DNA from: Calothrix sp. FI2-JRJ7
GTDB lineage: Bacteria; Cyanobacteriota; Cyanobacteriia; Cyanobacteriales; Nostocaceae
DNA: 34,675 bases
Assembly: GCA_019359675.1 (NCBI GenBank)
Contig: JAHHGX010000066.1
Location: forward strand, 1 to 34,675
Direction of reading: 5' to 3'
The translations under genes and the position numbers were made by a program. The notes under the pieces are model-generated. The model had not been told where the DNA came from, searched no databases, and worked only from the letters and a program-made list of their open reading frames with translations. This document shows, piece by piece, positions 8,825 to 17,081 of this stretch. How positions within the stretch are numbered: the stretch's first letter is position 1; every line of letters begins with the position of its first letter.

Positions 8825-9178
8825 ATGATAAATCGTATTTACGCTACGTTAAGTATGACAATTCTAGCAACTGCGCTAGTTTCCACCACAGCAACAGCTG
8901 CAGGACCCTATAAAGAAGTTATATCTAAAAACTGTAACGATGCTGTTCACACAAGTTTAATTAGTTCACGCCCAGTAACACCTAGTTCTAACCTACCAAT
9001 TAAGGCGCCTTCAGGTGGTGGGACCCAGAAGAAAACTTGTGAAACTACTAATGCACCCAGCACCAATGAGCAAGGAGAAAATGGAACTAACCGTTGTACA
9101 ACTTGCACTTACTCCAGCAGTGGACATGTGTCAGTAAAATGCATTTTTAAAAAAGCTAAAACTCCAAGTAAATCTTAA
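8825..9178 (+). CDS. small secreted Cys-containing protein, 117 aa
   Basis: ATG 8825 opens a 117-residue protein with a good signal peptide (MINRIYATLSMTILATALVS, cleavage near TATAA). A longer frame from ATG 8765 would put 20 hydrophilic residues before the signal and overlap the minus-strand fragment, so it is less likely. The mature part has five cysteines (NCND, KTCE, NRCTTC, VKC) in a Ser/Thr/Pro-rich, mostly disordered chain ending in a basic KKAKTPSKS tail. No family is recognised. Export is likely; whether it is a peptide signal, wall protein or toxin cannot be told. A stem followed by a T tract at 9246-9277 may end its transcript. Confidence 0.55.
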   Translation: MINRIYATLSMTILATALVSTTATAAGPYKEVISKNCNDAVHTSLISSRPVTPSSNLPIKAPSGGGTQKKTCETTNAPSTNEQGENGTNRCTTCTYSSSGHVSVKCIFKKAKTPSKS

Positions 9179-9245
9179 AACTTTGGCGCCTTTATAGATG
9201 TAGCCATACTTGTACAGGCGCCTCCAAATCGTTTAAACTTTATAT

Positions 9246-9277
9246 GCGCCTGTAACAGGGCGTATTTTTCTTTTTTG
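9246..9277 (+). terminator. possible rho-independent terminator
   Basis: GCGCCTG and CAGGGCG form a short GC-rich stem with a one-base bulge and a TAA loop. TATTTTTCTTTTTT follows directly. It lies 67 bp after the stop of the small secreted gene, on the same strand. Confidence 0.5.
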
Positions 9278-9420
9278 TAAAACTAGATTAACTAAAAATC
9301 TCTCGATTTATGACCACAATTGGTCACGTATTGGTCAGTTTAATCCGAGTGGTGTCAAGTTAATAAAACGGAGTTCGAGATTATGCGTGATGTACTAACA
9401 GATAGTTTAATTAACCACTA

Positions 9421-9539
9421 TCCCCTTTCACCTCTTCCCTCAAACAAGGGAAATCAATTCAAGGGGACGCAGTTAATTAAACAGCAATTCCTCCCGACAC
9501 TAACCGTAAAACGGTATAGTGTGGGACTCCTTGCTGTTT
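9421..9539. repeat. two stacked hairpins, possible IS right-end remnant
   Basis: The first structure pairs TCCCCTT with AAGGGGA and contains an inner TTCCCT/AGGGAA stem. The second pairs AAACAGCAA (9479-9487) with TTGCTGTTT (9531-9539) and has an inner imperfect stem CCCGACACTAACCG/CGGTATAGTGTGGG around TAAA. The second element recalls the structured right ends of IS200/IS605-type elements in cyanobacteria, but no tnpA or tnpB is next to it. It could also serve as the 3' end of the minus-strand GST transcript. The rest of 9179-9549 holds no gene. Confidence 0.45.
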
Positions 9540-9549
9540 CAGTTGAATT

Positions 9550-10755
9550 TTACTTGTAAGCAAAGTTAGATGGGTCTTGATCTCGTCGATGGTTAGTGGG
9601 AATGGGAGCTGGCTGACCATTACCTACAAGGGAGGCAGTTTTTTCTAGGGATTCCCTCAATCTCTTGGCTGCGTAGATGGACATGTCTCGCGGTACATTA
9701 ATACGGTCGCGTAAATATCGCAGAGCGACATCAGAACCGGATGGTGGTACACAGTCAGAGCCTGTCATCATGTGTGTTAAAGCACAACGGAGGGCTTGAT
9801 CGAACAATTGATTATCGGCGGGGTTAACTCGGATAATATTAATGCGGTGTTCGATAGCTCGTTTAAGAGCTTCCATGCGGGAGTTTTCGGGTTCTGGATA
9901 AGTAACATCTGGTAGCCCAAACCAGGGGCCGTTATCCACCCGCGCTTTATTGAGAAGCATCTGGGTTTCGCCGTTTTCCCAACAACCCCCCATCTGGGGT
10001 GGCAAATCATGTACGTGGGTGTGAAAGTCGCTCTGAGTACCGCAGTAGGTAGGTCGGCTTTCCATTGCCGCAAACCATGCGCTCAATCGAGGGTTTTCTT
10101 CCCGTAAGGAATAACCTTTGTAGTAGTAAAGACTCGCATTCATCCGTTCGACATAGGGCGTAAAAATAACATCAACTGTGCCAAAGTCCGATAGAAAGTA
10201 AGGCCCTGGAGTACGACCCAAAGCATCCTCTACTTTAGCTACCACTTCTATAAATTGTTCTCGGTTGCGTTGTTCTTGTTGAGAAGAAATTGCTCTTGTA
10301 CACAGCCAACCGCACCAAGCTCTAAATAAAAGTCGTTCTAATTGACGTAGAGGAAGCACCGTGCGGTCTTCCATTCCTTGGTTCAATGGTCCAAAAACCT
10401 TTTCCAAAGCAAGCAAAATGTCATCGCTTTCCTTAATAATGCGACCATCTAGCTCGATTGCGGGTAGCATTCCTGATGGTACTTTACGTTTGTACCAACT
10501 TTCTTTCTCCCCGTAGCAAAACATTGTTACTTTTTCGACGCGGTAGGGAATCTGTTTTTCTTCTAACCATAGCCAAACTTTTTGACAGTAAGGACACCAA
10601 GCGTGGTTATCACGGTACAGCGTTACCCGCACATCAGATTCGGACTTCCCAAACAAGCGCAACGTAGCTCTTGAGTTAGTGGGACCATTAACGGTATCTA
10701 TTTGATAGTTCGTGAGGGTTTCTAGTTCTTGCCAGCTTAGGGGTGCGGTTGTCAT
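9550..10755 (-). CDS. glutathione S-transferase family protein
   Basis: A 401-residue cytosolic protein. Residues about 41-120 form a thioredoxin-like N domain with a CPYC motif (Cys54, Cys57) and the cis-Pro segment [12 protein letters not shown]; the ESDDI that follows fits the glutathione-gamma-Glu site. Residues about 125-260 are the helical GST C domain ([20 protein letters not shown]). The last 140 residues are an extra helical extension not found in ordinary GSTs of about 220 residues. The dithiol motif suggests glutaredoxin- or omega-like thiol-transferase chemistry rather than simple conjugation; the substrate is unknown. It lies 40 bp after the mnmE stop, on the same strand, possibly as one transcript. 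Confidence 0.88.
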   Translation of the reverse strand: MTTAPLSWQELETLTNYQIDTVNGPTNSRATLRLFGKSESDVRVTLYRDNHAWCPYCQKVWLWLEEKQIPYRVEKVTMFCYGEKESWYKRKVPSGMLPAIELDGRIIKESDDILLALEKVFGPLNQGMEDRTVLPLRQLERLLFRAWCGWLCTRAISSQQEQRNREQFIEVVAKVEDALGRTPGPYFLSDFGTVDVIFTPYVERMNASLYYYKGYSLREENPRLSAWFAAMESRPTYCGTQSDFHTHVHDLPPQMGGCWENGETQMLLNKARVDNGPWFGLPDVTYPEPENSRMEALKRAIEHRINIIRVNPADNQLFDQALRCALTHMMTGSDCVPPSGSDVALRYLRDRINVPRDMSIYAAKRLRESLEKTASLVGNGQPAPIPTNHRRDQDPSNFAYK

Positions 10756-10794
10756 AAGGTGAGCTTCTGCTAAATAATTAATTAAGATACACTT

Positions 10795-12183
10795 TTACTT
10801 ACCAATACAAAACCGACTAAATATTTTATCTAATACAGATTCTGTAACCTCTTCTCCTGTAATTTCACCTAGGGCATAAATGGCGCCACGTAGGTCAATA
10901 CTCCAAAAGTCAAGGGGTAAGTCTTGCTCGATAGTTAATAATACTTGTTCTAAACATGACTTTGCTTGTGTAAGTGCGGCGCCTTGACGTTGGTTAATGG
11001 CAAAATCTAAAGAAGCAGCAGTAATTTTACCAGATTGGATTTTTTCTAAAATTGCTGTTTCTAAGGCGTCTATTCCTTGGTTTTTTGCTGCTGCTGTTTT
11101 CACAACATTCTTTATTTCCCCAGGTACATGTAGAGACGTTACATGTAACGTCTCTACGGCAATATCGATTTTATTAACAACCAAAATTAACGGGCGCCCT
11201 TTAACGTTAATATATATTTCTTCATCATCAGGTGTCCATCCTTGGGAAGCATCGATAGTTAATAACACTAAATCTGCTGACTCGGCAGCTTTGCGCGAAC
11301 GTTGTACACCAATCTTCTCTACAGTGTCTTCTGTTTCTCTTATTCCAGCAGTATCTAACACCTGTACAGGTATACCACCTACAACTAATTGCGACTCAAC
11401 AACATCGCGCGTTGTGCCAGGTAAATCTGTAACAATTGCTCTATCGCTACGACTCCACGCATTTAGTAAACTTGATTTTCCGACATTTGGGCGCCCAACA
11501 ATAGCGACTTTTAACCCCGTTCGCAGCAATTCTCCTTTTTCTGCTGTAGCAAGAATACGATTTATTTCTAAGCTAATTTTTTGAAGTTCCGCAGTAATAA
11601 ACTCATAATCCAATGGTGGCAAATCGTCTTCAAAGTCGATACGAGCTTCAATTTCCGCTAAAACATCCAAACAATCAGCACGCAATTTTTTTATTGGTTG
11701 AGCTAATTTACCTGTAATTCCAGCTAATGCAGTTTGTGCAGCTTGTGGAGATTTGGCGCCAACTAAGTCAGCGATACCTTCAGCTTGCGTTAAATCTAGG
11801 CGCCCATTTAAAAATGCTCGTAGTGTAAACTCTCCTGGTTGTGCAAGACGGGCGCCTGCTTCTAAACACAACTGTAACACTTGCTGCACTGCCATAATTC
11901 CTCCATGACAGTGAAACTCCACCACATCCTCACGAGTATATGAACGCGGTGCTTTCATTATTAATAACAGCGCTTCGTCTACTAGTTCTTGGGTTTGAGG
12001 ATGACGAATGTAACCATATAAAATGCGGTGACTTTCCCAAACTTGCTTACCTGGTGCATGGAAGAGCTTTTTGGCAATATCTACAGCTTCGGAACCAGAC
12101 GCGCGTACTATCCCGACGCTACCTTGTTGCGGGACGATAGCGGTAGCGATGGCAGCGATGGTTCCAGTAGTGGCGAAAGGCAT
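10795..12183 (-). CDS. mnmE: tRNA modification GTPase MnmE
   Basis: A full-length (462 aa) MnmE. With MnmG it builds the cmnm5 group on U34 of tRNAs reading NNA/NNG codons, using a folate one-carbon unit and K+-dependent GTP hydrolysis. The N-terminal folate domain has VEFHCHGG, the G domain has GRPNVGKS (230-237), GTTRD (256-260), DTAG (277-280) and NKID (337-340), and the C terminus ends with the invariant CIGK. Between G4 and the G5 segment (TAAAKNQG) residues 343-351 are encoded by a perfect 28-bp palindrome of a dispersed repeat family; the frame is kept. The start gives the usual TIAAIATA N terminus. No mnmG is nearby. Confidence 0.97.
   Translation of the reverse strand: MPFATTGTIAAIATAIVPQQGSVGIVRASGSEAVDIAKKLFHAPGKQVWESHRILYGYIRHPQTQELVDEALLLIMKAPRSYTREDVVEFHCHGGIMAVQQVLQLCLEAGARLAQPGEFTLRAFLNGRLDLTQAEGIADLVGAKSPQAAQTALAGITGKLAQPIKKLRADCLDVLAEIEARIDFEDDLPPLDYEFITAELQKISLEINRILATAEKGELLRTGLKVAIVGRPNVGKSSLLNAWSRSDRAIVTDLPGTTRDVVESQLVVGGIPVQVLDTAGIRETEDTVEKIGVQRSRKAAESADLVLLTIDASQGWTPDDEEIYINVKGRPLILVVNKIDIAVETLHVTSLHVPGEIKNVVKTAAAKNQGIDALETAILEKIQSGKITAASLDFAINQRQGAALTQAKSCLEQVLLTIEQDLPLDFWSIDLRGAIYALGEITGEEVTESVLDKIFSRFCIGK
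11130..11157. repeat. perfect 28-bp palindrome inside mnmE
   Basis: GTAGAGACGTTACA is followed directly by its exact reverse complement. The outer GTAGAGACGT is shared with the repeats at 2520, 3286 and 20077. It is read through in frame as VETLHVTSL within the MnmE G domain. Confidence 0.9.
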
Positions 12184-12267
12184 AGGGTTTACATAAACCA
12201 GGATGGGATATTTATATTTTGCAATATTTATTTTAGGGCTTACGCAACCGACACATAAAAACGTAGA

Positions 12268-12325
12268 GTGCGTGAAAGCTATTACAATCTAAAATGAAAC
12301 GAAATATTAAACTGCTTTCACGCAC
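12268..12325. repeat. 12-bp inverted repeat upstream of mnmE
   Basis: GTGCGTGAAAGC and GCTTTCACGCAC are exact inverted copies separated by 34 AT-rich bases. Shortly upstream is AGGGCTTACGCAA, similar to the end of the MITE-like element at 26510. It is probably a small miniature element or its remnant. Confidence 0.65.
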
Positions 12326-12353
12326 CCAAAATCCAAAATCCAAAATCCAAAAT
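12326..12353. repeat. CCAAAAT heptamer, four tandem copies
   Basis: Four exact copies of CCAAAAT follow each other. Heptanucleotide short tandem repeats are a known feature of heterocystous cyanobacterial genomes. The array abuts the methylase fragment that begins at about 12358 and may mark a recombination point. Confidence 0.8.
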
Positions 12354-12357
12354 TATA

Positions 12358-12702
12358 ACACCTGTAGCATATTTATGGACGCGCACAGTGAAATGTCCTA
12401 ACCCTGCTTGTGGTGCTGCGGTTCCTTTGGTACGTCAAACTTGGTTGTGTAAGAAGTCGAAAAAGTATGTAGCGCTCAAAGTTATCCCGAATCATGAGAC
12501 AAAACAAGTTGAGTTTGAAGTGGTGGAAGCAGCAACAGAAAAAGAATTAGGTTTTGTTGAGTTTTTAGCAAATAAATATACTTGTTATCAAGAAGCACCG
12601 CAACAACGAGTACCAGACTTAAATAAAGGTCAGATTTGGATGAGCGATGATTTTAATGACCCGCTACCAGATGAATTTTGGTTAGGTAAAGGTATAATAT
12701 AG
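12358..12702 (+). pseudogene. DUF1156 methylase fragment fused to antitoxin tail
   Basis: Reading in frame from 12358 gives TPVAYLWTRTVKCPNPACGA and then VPLVRQTWLCKKSKKYVAL and FEVVEAATEKELGF. This matches the zinc-ribbon part of DUF1156-type adenine-specific DNA methylases, proteins of about 900 residues that are often found in anti-phage loci. At FVEFLANKY the frame passes without a break into a sequence almost identical to the C-terminal half of the neighbouring antitoxin (GQIWMSDDFNDPLPDEFWLG against GKGWTTEDFNEPLPDEFWMG). A GTG at 12388 could start a 104-residue product, but both halves are incomplete. It is a junction of two gene remnants, perhaps joined through the FVEFLA segment. Confidence 0.75.
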
Positions 12703-12802
12703 AAATAATATTGATTGCTTGCAACCTGATTTTACATGTATGCGGCAACCGTCGACTAATATATAATTGATATACGTATTATATTTAAAAGGAAAAATTA
12801 GT

Positions 12803-13039
12803 ATGACTCCTCAAGCTGTAGATACGACATCAGAAGTAGTAACCAAGTTGCAAATACTACCACCTGAACAAAAAGAGCAGGTATTAGATTTTGTTGAATT
12901 TTTAGCAAGCAAGTATAGCCAAGAAGCTTCAGATAAAAGTAAAAACAAAAAACGTATTGCTGGTTTGCACGAAGGCAAAGGATGGACAACAGAAGATTTT
13001 AACGAACCTCTACCCGATGAATTTTGGATGGGTGAGTAA
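12803..13039 (+). CDS. DUF2281-type antitoxin
   Basis: A 78-residue protein starting MTPQAVDTTSEVVTKLQILP and continuing PPEQKEQVLDFVEFLASKY, the hallmark of the DUF2281/VapB-like antitoxin family. The C-terminal GKGWTTEDFNEPLPDEFW is the part expected to bind and block the PIN toxin. ATG 12803 follows AAAGGA at a suitable distance; a longer frame from 12767 starts at a non-ATG codon. The TAA stop overlaps the ATG of the toxin frame (TAATG), the classic coupled arrangement. The toxin is broken, so this antitoxin is orphaned at its own locus unless it acts on another PIN toxin in the genome. Confidence 0.85.
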   Translation: MTPQAVDTTSEVVTKLQILPPEQKEQVLDFVEFLASKYSQEASDKSKNKKRIAGLHEGKGWTTEDFNEPLPDEFWMGE

Positions 13040-13426
13040 TGAATATTTTGTTAGATACACATACATTAATCTGGTGGTCGCTTGAAACACACAAACTCTC
13101 AATATCAGCAAGAAGTTTATTGGATGACATAGATAATAATCTATTTGTAAGTGTCGTTAGCATCTAGGAAATGCAAATCAAAAATCAGATGGGTAAACTA
13201 ACGCTGATTATGCCATTACCTGAAATAATAGAAAGCCAGAAGGAGACTAACAATTTAAAAATATTACCTTTAGAGTTAAGCCATATTTACACGTTAAAAG
13301 ACTTACCTTATCATCATCGTGACCCTTTTGACAGAATTTTGGTTGCTCAGGCTGTTTTTGAGAAAATGCCCTCTACTGAGTATAGATGAAATTCTTGATG
13401 CTTATCCGGTAGAAAGGATTTGGTGA
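13039..13426 (+). pseudogene. broken PIN-domain toxin (VapC-like)
   Basis: The frame starts MNILLDTHTLIWW with the first acidic residue of a PIN ribonuclease. It is interrupted by TAG at 13165-13167, where the family has Trp before Glu (SVVSI-stop-EMQIKNQMGKL), so TGG has mutated to TAG. It continues through HRDPFDRILVAQA, the second acidic cluster. Near 13350-13370 a one-base gain, probably in an AAAA run, shifts the end; in the other frame it finishes LLSIDEILDAYPVERIW and stops at 13424-13426. Two independent lesions make a sequencing error unlikely as the only explanation. The intact form would be a tRNA- or mRNA-cleaving toxin paired with the upstream antitoxin. Confidence 0.88.
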
Positions 13427-13461
13427 TGGTTCGATTATTATTTGTCGAGATGATATTGTTG

Positions 13462-13540
13462 TATGTTGGGTTGCGCGTTGCTACCCTGCGGGGAAACTAC
13501 CCTTTGGGAAAACTTCGTTTACGTTTACACCTAACCTACG
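13462..13540. repeat. GTTGGGT/ACCTAACCTACG palindromic repeat
   Basis: TATGTTGGGTT at the left end and ACCTAACCTACG at the right end are inverted relatives. The centre has CCCTGCGGGG and CCCTTTGGGAA hairpins. It is a diverged, longer copy of the repeats at 6074 and 27080. Confidence 0.65.
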
Positions 13541-13566
13541 TTATTGAGGGTTATTGTACAAGCGTG

Positions 13567-13632
13567 AGAAACCTGGTTTCTTTTGGTGACGCTGAAAATT
13601 GTTATGCTTAGTGTGGAAGAAACCAGGTTTCT
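13567..13632. repeat. AGAAACCTGGTTTCTT inverted repeat
   Basis: AGAAACCTGGTTTCTT (13567-13582) and its exact reverse complement (13617-13632) flank 34 bases. Related GAAACC/GGTTTC palindromes occur at 24406-24437 and inside the MITE-like element at 26510. It lies just before the convergent DUF3891 gene and may also end its transcript. Confidence 0.75.
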
Positions 13633-13637
13633 GGGGT

Positions 13638-14390
13638 TTATTTAGCAAAAGTCCATTCTAGGGTTTTGATGGGCGCGTTTCGTAGTGCTTCTGTGAGTTC
13701 GTTGTTGTCGGTAAATTGTAGTTGGTTTAGATAGGTCGCTTCGAGTCTAACGGTGAATTTGTCGTCTTTGAATGCCCAAGGTTTGACTGTGATGTTGCCA
13801 TCGCTTCGCATTGATACGCTGTAACTTTGTCCGTCACCGTCTTTGGCTATTTCTAACGCACGGAAGTCTTCAGTGTCTTCAGCGCTGGTGGTACCTTCGG
13901 GAATTTCTTTGTTGCAGAGAATAAGAGACATTCTATCGCACCATTGGAAGAAGGCATACGCTTTGGCGGCATCGTCTTTTGTTATTTCTAACTCTTCTAT
14001 CCATTTTTGTTGATTTGCTATCTGTTCATCTAAAAATTCATCTATTTCTTTTGATTGACCGCGCATTCCTTCGATTAAAAAGCTCATGTGCATCGATATC
14101 AACATTGCTACCCAGCGTCCGCGATACTGAGCGTTTTGGGCAAGTTTACGCACACGTTCTAAATCAACTTCTTTTTCTAGAGTAAAGTCGCGTGGGGCGC
14201 CTGCTGGTGTAAGATGATTTCCTTCCCACTCTTTTTCTAAGTCGTCGTGGTGCGAAATTGCGGCAACTGTTTCTAACCAACGTTGCGGGCGTAATTCTGG
14301 GTGCCAATTTCCGGCTATTTGGGCAGCGAGTAATGCATGGGCACGATGGTATATTACCTCCCATCCTTGTTCATGTAGGTTAACTATCAT
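13638..14390 (-). CDS. DUF3891 family protein
   Basis: A soluble 250-residue protein. The N-terminal part has HRAHALLAAQIAGNW and AISHHDD, a His/Asp-rich pattern typical of DUF3891 and reminiscent of HD-type metal sites. It continues with a helical middle (WVAMLISMHMSFLIEGMRGQ) and FFQWCDRMSLILC, and ends in a beta-rich tail (NITVKPWAFKDDKFTVRLEA). The family is widespread but has no established function; metal-dependent hydrolysis is only inferred. AGGT upstream of the ATG at 14390 supports this start. No functional partner is adjacent; the next gene upstream is a divergent ABC permease. Confidence 0.8.
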   Translation of the reverse strand: MIVNLHEQGWEVIYHRAHALLAAQIAGNWHPELRPQRWLETVAAISHHDDLEKEWEGNHLTPAGAPRDFTLEKEVDLERVRKLAQNAQYRGRWVAMLISMHMSFLIEGMRGQSKEIDEFLDEQIANQQKWIEELEITKDDAAKAYAFFQWCDRMSLILCNKEIPEGTTSAEDTEDFRALEIAKDGDGQSYSVSMRSDGNITVKPWAFKDDKFTVRLEATYLNQLQFTDNNELTEALRNAPIKTLEWTFAK

Positions 14391-14536
14391 GCTTCTACCT
14401 GGAACTTTGGTGTAGTATTAGTTTGCTTTTACATCATGCAAAAGTTAAACTTTCTTAATCATCTACCTATAGAACTAAAATACTACTACCGAGAGGTAGA
14501 TTTACAAATTAAAACTTATACTCAACTAGTCAGCTT

Positions 14537-15445
14537 ATGTTTAAATATATAACCAAAAATGAACTTCGTATTCAGCAACTACTAACGCCTTATTTATTTT
14601 TACTACCTGCTTTAGTCATTTTAGGCTTAACAGTATTCATACCTGCGCTTCAAGCATTTTATTTGACTTTTACGCAAATTCAAGATATCAGCGGTTCGCA
14701 AACACAGTGGGTGGGTTTGGCTAATTTCATTCGGTTATCGAATGATTCTGTATTTTGGAAGACTTTGGGTAATACTATATTATATTTAATTGTAGTAGTG
14801 CCAATTCTAGTTACGGCGCCTTTGGCTCTCGCTATTTTAGTCAATCAAAAAATACGCGGTATTACCTGGTTTCGGGCAGCATATTATGCACCAGTTGTAA
14901 TTTCAATGGTGGTTGCTGGTATTGCATGGAACTGGTTGTACGAAGAAAGAGGTTTGATTAATCAGTTTCTTCAAAGTTTAGGTATTATCAAAGAAGGTAT
15001 TCCCTGGTTAACTAGTCCAAGATTTGCTCTTTTTAGTGTAATGGCTGTAACCGTGTGGAAAGGTTTGGGTTATTACATGGTTATTTATCTAGCTGGGTTA
15101 CAATCAATTCCTGCTGATGTCTACGAAGCTGCTTCAATAGATGGTTCGGACGGTGTGCGTAAACATTGGGATATTACTTTACCTTTAATGCGTCCTTATT
15201 TAGCTTTAGTTGGTGTAATTTCGGCTATTTCTGCTACTAAGGTGTTTGAAGAAGTATATATTATGACCCAAGGTGGTCCACGCAATAGTTCCAAAACTAT
15301 TGTTTATTATTTGTACGAGCAGGCTTTTACTAATTTAGAGATTAGCTATGCTTGTACAATTGGTTTGGTATTGTTTTTGATTATTCTAGCTTTGTCTGTT
15401 TTACGATTATTGCTTAATAATGGCGCCGAACAACCTTTAGGATAA
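14537..15445 (+). CDS. sugar-type ABC transporter permease (MalF-like)
   Basis: A 302-residue inner-membrane permease with six predicted membrane segments, the first at about residues 18-38 (FLLPALVILGLTVFIPAL). The EAA loop that docks on the ATPase is clear (YEAASIDGSDGVRKHWDITLP). FEEVYIMTQGGPRNSS near the C terminus is typical of the MalF/UgpA/LacF group for sugars or glycerol-phosphate. The gene is an orphan: no solute-binding protein, second permease or ATPase is beside it, so it presumably assembles with subunits encoded elsewhere, a common pattern in cyanobacteria. The substrate cannot be deduced. Confidence 0.9.
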   Translation: MFKYITKNELRIQQLLTPYLFLLPALVILGLTVFIPALQAFYLTFTQIQDISGSQTQWVGLANFIRLSNDSVFWKTLGNTILYLIVVVPILVTAPLALAILVNQKIRGITWFRAAYYAPVVISMVVAGIAWNWLYEERGLINQFLQSLGIIKEGIPWLTSPRFALFSVMAVTVWKGLGYYMVIYLAGLQSIPADVYEAASIDGSDGVRKHWDITLPLMRPYLALVGVISAISATKVFEEVYIMTQGGPRNSSKTIVYYLYEQAFTNLEISYACTIGLVLFLIILALSVLRLLLNNGAEQPLG

Positions 15446-15454
15446 GTTTATACA

Positions 15455-15480
15455 TCTTGTGGGATGGGTATCCCACAAGA
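15455..15480. terminator. hairpin between convergent genes
   Basis: TCTTGTGGGAT and ATCCCACAAGA form a perfect 11-bp stem with a GGGT loop, 10 bp after the permease stop and 12 bp before the 3' end of the opposing kinase gene. There is no strong T run, so it may be a bidirectional terminator or a small repeat. Confidence 0.55.
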
Positions 15481-15492
15481 GAATTAAATATA

Positions 15493-16881
15493 TTATCTTT
15501 CACATTGAGTTTGATTATTTTTGTTAATTGGTAAATAAATACGAAAACTCGTATTTCCAGGTTTCGATACAAAGTGAATATCTCCGTGATGCTTCTTTAC
15601 AATAATTCTATAGGTAATATCCAATCCTAACCCAGTTCCAGCGCCTACTTCTTTAGTAGTAAAAAATGGCTCAAATATACGCGGTTGTATAGCTTCTGGT
15701 ATTCCTGTTCCTGTATCTGTAATTTCAACTAATATACAAGTATTATCTGATTCTGTACGAATTGTTAATTGGCCTTTGCCTTTCATGGCATCTATTGCGT
15801 TATCTATTAAGTTAGTCCAAACTTGGTTGAGTTCACTGCCGTAAGCTTGGATACGCGGTAATGTTAAATCATATTCTCGTTTTACTGCTATTCCTTTTTT
15901 GAGTTTGTGCCCAAATATAATTAAAGTGTTTTCTATTCCTTGATGTACGTCTATTTCTTGCAACGGCGCCGAGTCCATGTAAGAATAGCCTTTAACTGCT
16001 TGAACTATTTCAGAAATGCGCGCAGTGCTTTGTTCAATTTGGTTTAATAAACAAGTTTGAGCAAGTTTTGCTTCTAACCAATGTAAAACTATTTCAAGTT
16101 TATTTTCTGGTATTTGGTCTGCAAGATTATCTAGTTTATCTGTATCTATACCTGTATTCACAAATGTTGGCGCCATTTTCCAACTATTTTTAATATCATG
16201 GTTTTCCAACCAGTCGGTTACAGCGTCTTCTTTGTCGCTTTGGTCTAAAGGGTCAAGTTTTATTGTCGGGTTTGCCTGAAGTTCAAAGTCACAAAGAAAC
16301 TTTAATTGCTCTTGTGATAACGAATAAAGCTCACACGTTAAAGATTGTAAAGTTTTTGAAATTTCACGTAAGTTTGATGAAGCGCGTTGTGCTGCTGCTG
16401 CGGGATTATTTAATTCGTGTGCTAAACCTGCGGAAAGTTTACCAAGTGCTGCAAGTTTTTCGGAATGACGCATTTGCACTTCCACATCTTTACTACGTCC
16501 TACCATCGCAGTCAAAATTACATCAGCGATTGGTGAACATTCAGCAATGATACGTTTAAAAGTTTCGCTATCTATTTCTAAAATGGTAGCAGCAGTTAAT
16601 GCACGCGCGCTAGCTGTGGCGCCATGTCCAGTTATCATTGATACCTCACCCAAAAACTCACCACGACGGTGAACTGCAAGCAATTTTGTCTCTCCACCAA
16701 GTTGCTTAGTTATTTCAATTTCTCCATTCAATACAATACAAAACTTATAATCTGCTTGTCCCTCTGTAAATACAATATCACCAGCATTAAAATGAATTTG
16801 GGCGCCGACTGTTAACATTTTCTGTAATGCTTCTTCGGGTAACTTGGGAAATAAAGCGTTTTGGTTTGGGTCGTGCAACAT
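15493..16881 (-). CDS. histidine kinase with N-terminal cNMP-type domain
   Basis: A soluble 462-residue sensor kinase. Residues about 10-125 form a cyclic-nucleotide-binding fold (FNAGDIVFTEG, VLNGEIEI, GEFLGEVSM), but the Arg of the usual RSA/RTA phosphate cassette is missing (GHGATASARA), so cAMP binding is doubtful. The H-box AGLAHELNNP places the phosphorylated His at 155, and the ATPase domain has NLIDNAIDAM, DTGTGIP and GTGLGLD. It lies 200 bp downstream of the receiver/TrxR-like fusion on the same strand. As far as I recall, this kinase type and that fusion are repeated neighbours in other bacteria, so the fusion's receiver is the likely partner. The signal is unknown. Confidence 0.92.
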   Translation of the reverse strand: MLHDPNQNALFPKLPEEALQKMLTVGAQIHFNAGDIVFTEGQADYKFCIVLNGEIEITKQLGGETKLLAVHRRGEFLGEVSMITGHGATASARALTAATILEIDSETFKRIIAECSPIADVILTAMVGRSKDVEVQMRHSEKLAALGKLSAGLAHELNNPAAAAQRASSNLREISKTLQSLTCELYSLSQEQLKFLCDFELQANPTIKLDPLDQSDKEDAVTDWLENHDIKNSWKMAPTFVNTGIDTDKLDNLADQIPENKLEIVLHWLEAKLAQTCLLNQIEQSTARISEIVQAVKGYSYMDSAPLQEIDVHQGIENTLIIFGHKLKKGIAVKREYDLTLPRIQAYGSELNQVWTNLIDNAIDAMKGKGQLTIRTESDNTCILVEITDTGTGIPEAIQPRIFEPFFTTKEVGAGTGLGLDITYRIIVKKHHGDIHFVSKPGNTSFRIYLPINKNNQTQCER

Positions 16882-16920
16882 AATGATTATGGGGAGTAGG
16901 ATTTATTAAGAGACTGTGTG

Positions 16921-17034
16921 ATGGGAATATTTACCATACTTGGTATACAAATTGAAAATGGTAGATTCTCAGTGCCTTTGGATACTTTAGATAGAAATCC
17001 TCAAACTGAATTTGATAAACAAATTGCCAGATAA
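16921..17034 (+). other. 37-codon frame, probable gene remnant
   Basis: A short frame encodes MGIFTILGIQIENGRF and then VPLDTLDRNPQTEFDKQIAR. It reads like real protein rather than noise, but there is no ribosome site and nothing I can name. It lies on the opposite strand between the kinase and its probable partner gene. It is most likely a leftover of an inserted gene. Confidence 0.25.
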
Positions 17035-17051
17035 TATTGCCTTGAATATGT

Positions 17052-17071
17052 AACAGGCAGGGATGCCTGTT
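17052..17071. repeat. AACAGGCA/TGCCTGTT palindrome
   Basis: A perfect 8-bp stem with a GGGA loop lies 11 bp beyond the 3' end of the receiver/TrxR-like gene. It could reduce read-through into the kinase gene. Similar small palindromes are common between cyanobacterial genes. Confidence 0.5.
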
Positions 17072-17081
17072 CCACAAGATA

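Noticed and set aside
12358-12402. A complete small zinc-finger gene starting at GTG 12388
   Set aside because: The matching sequence continues upstream of the GTG, and the C-terminal half is an antitoxin tail, so it is a fusion of fragments.
13420-13611. 63-codon plus-strand frame
   Set aside because: It is made of the palindromic repeats at 13462 and 13567.
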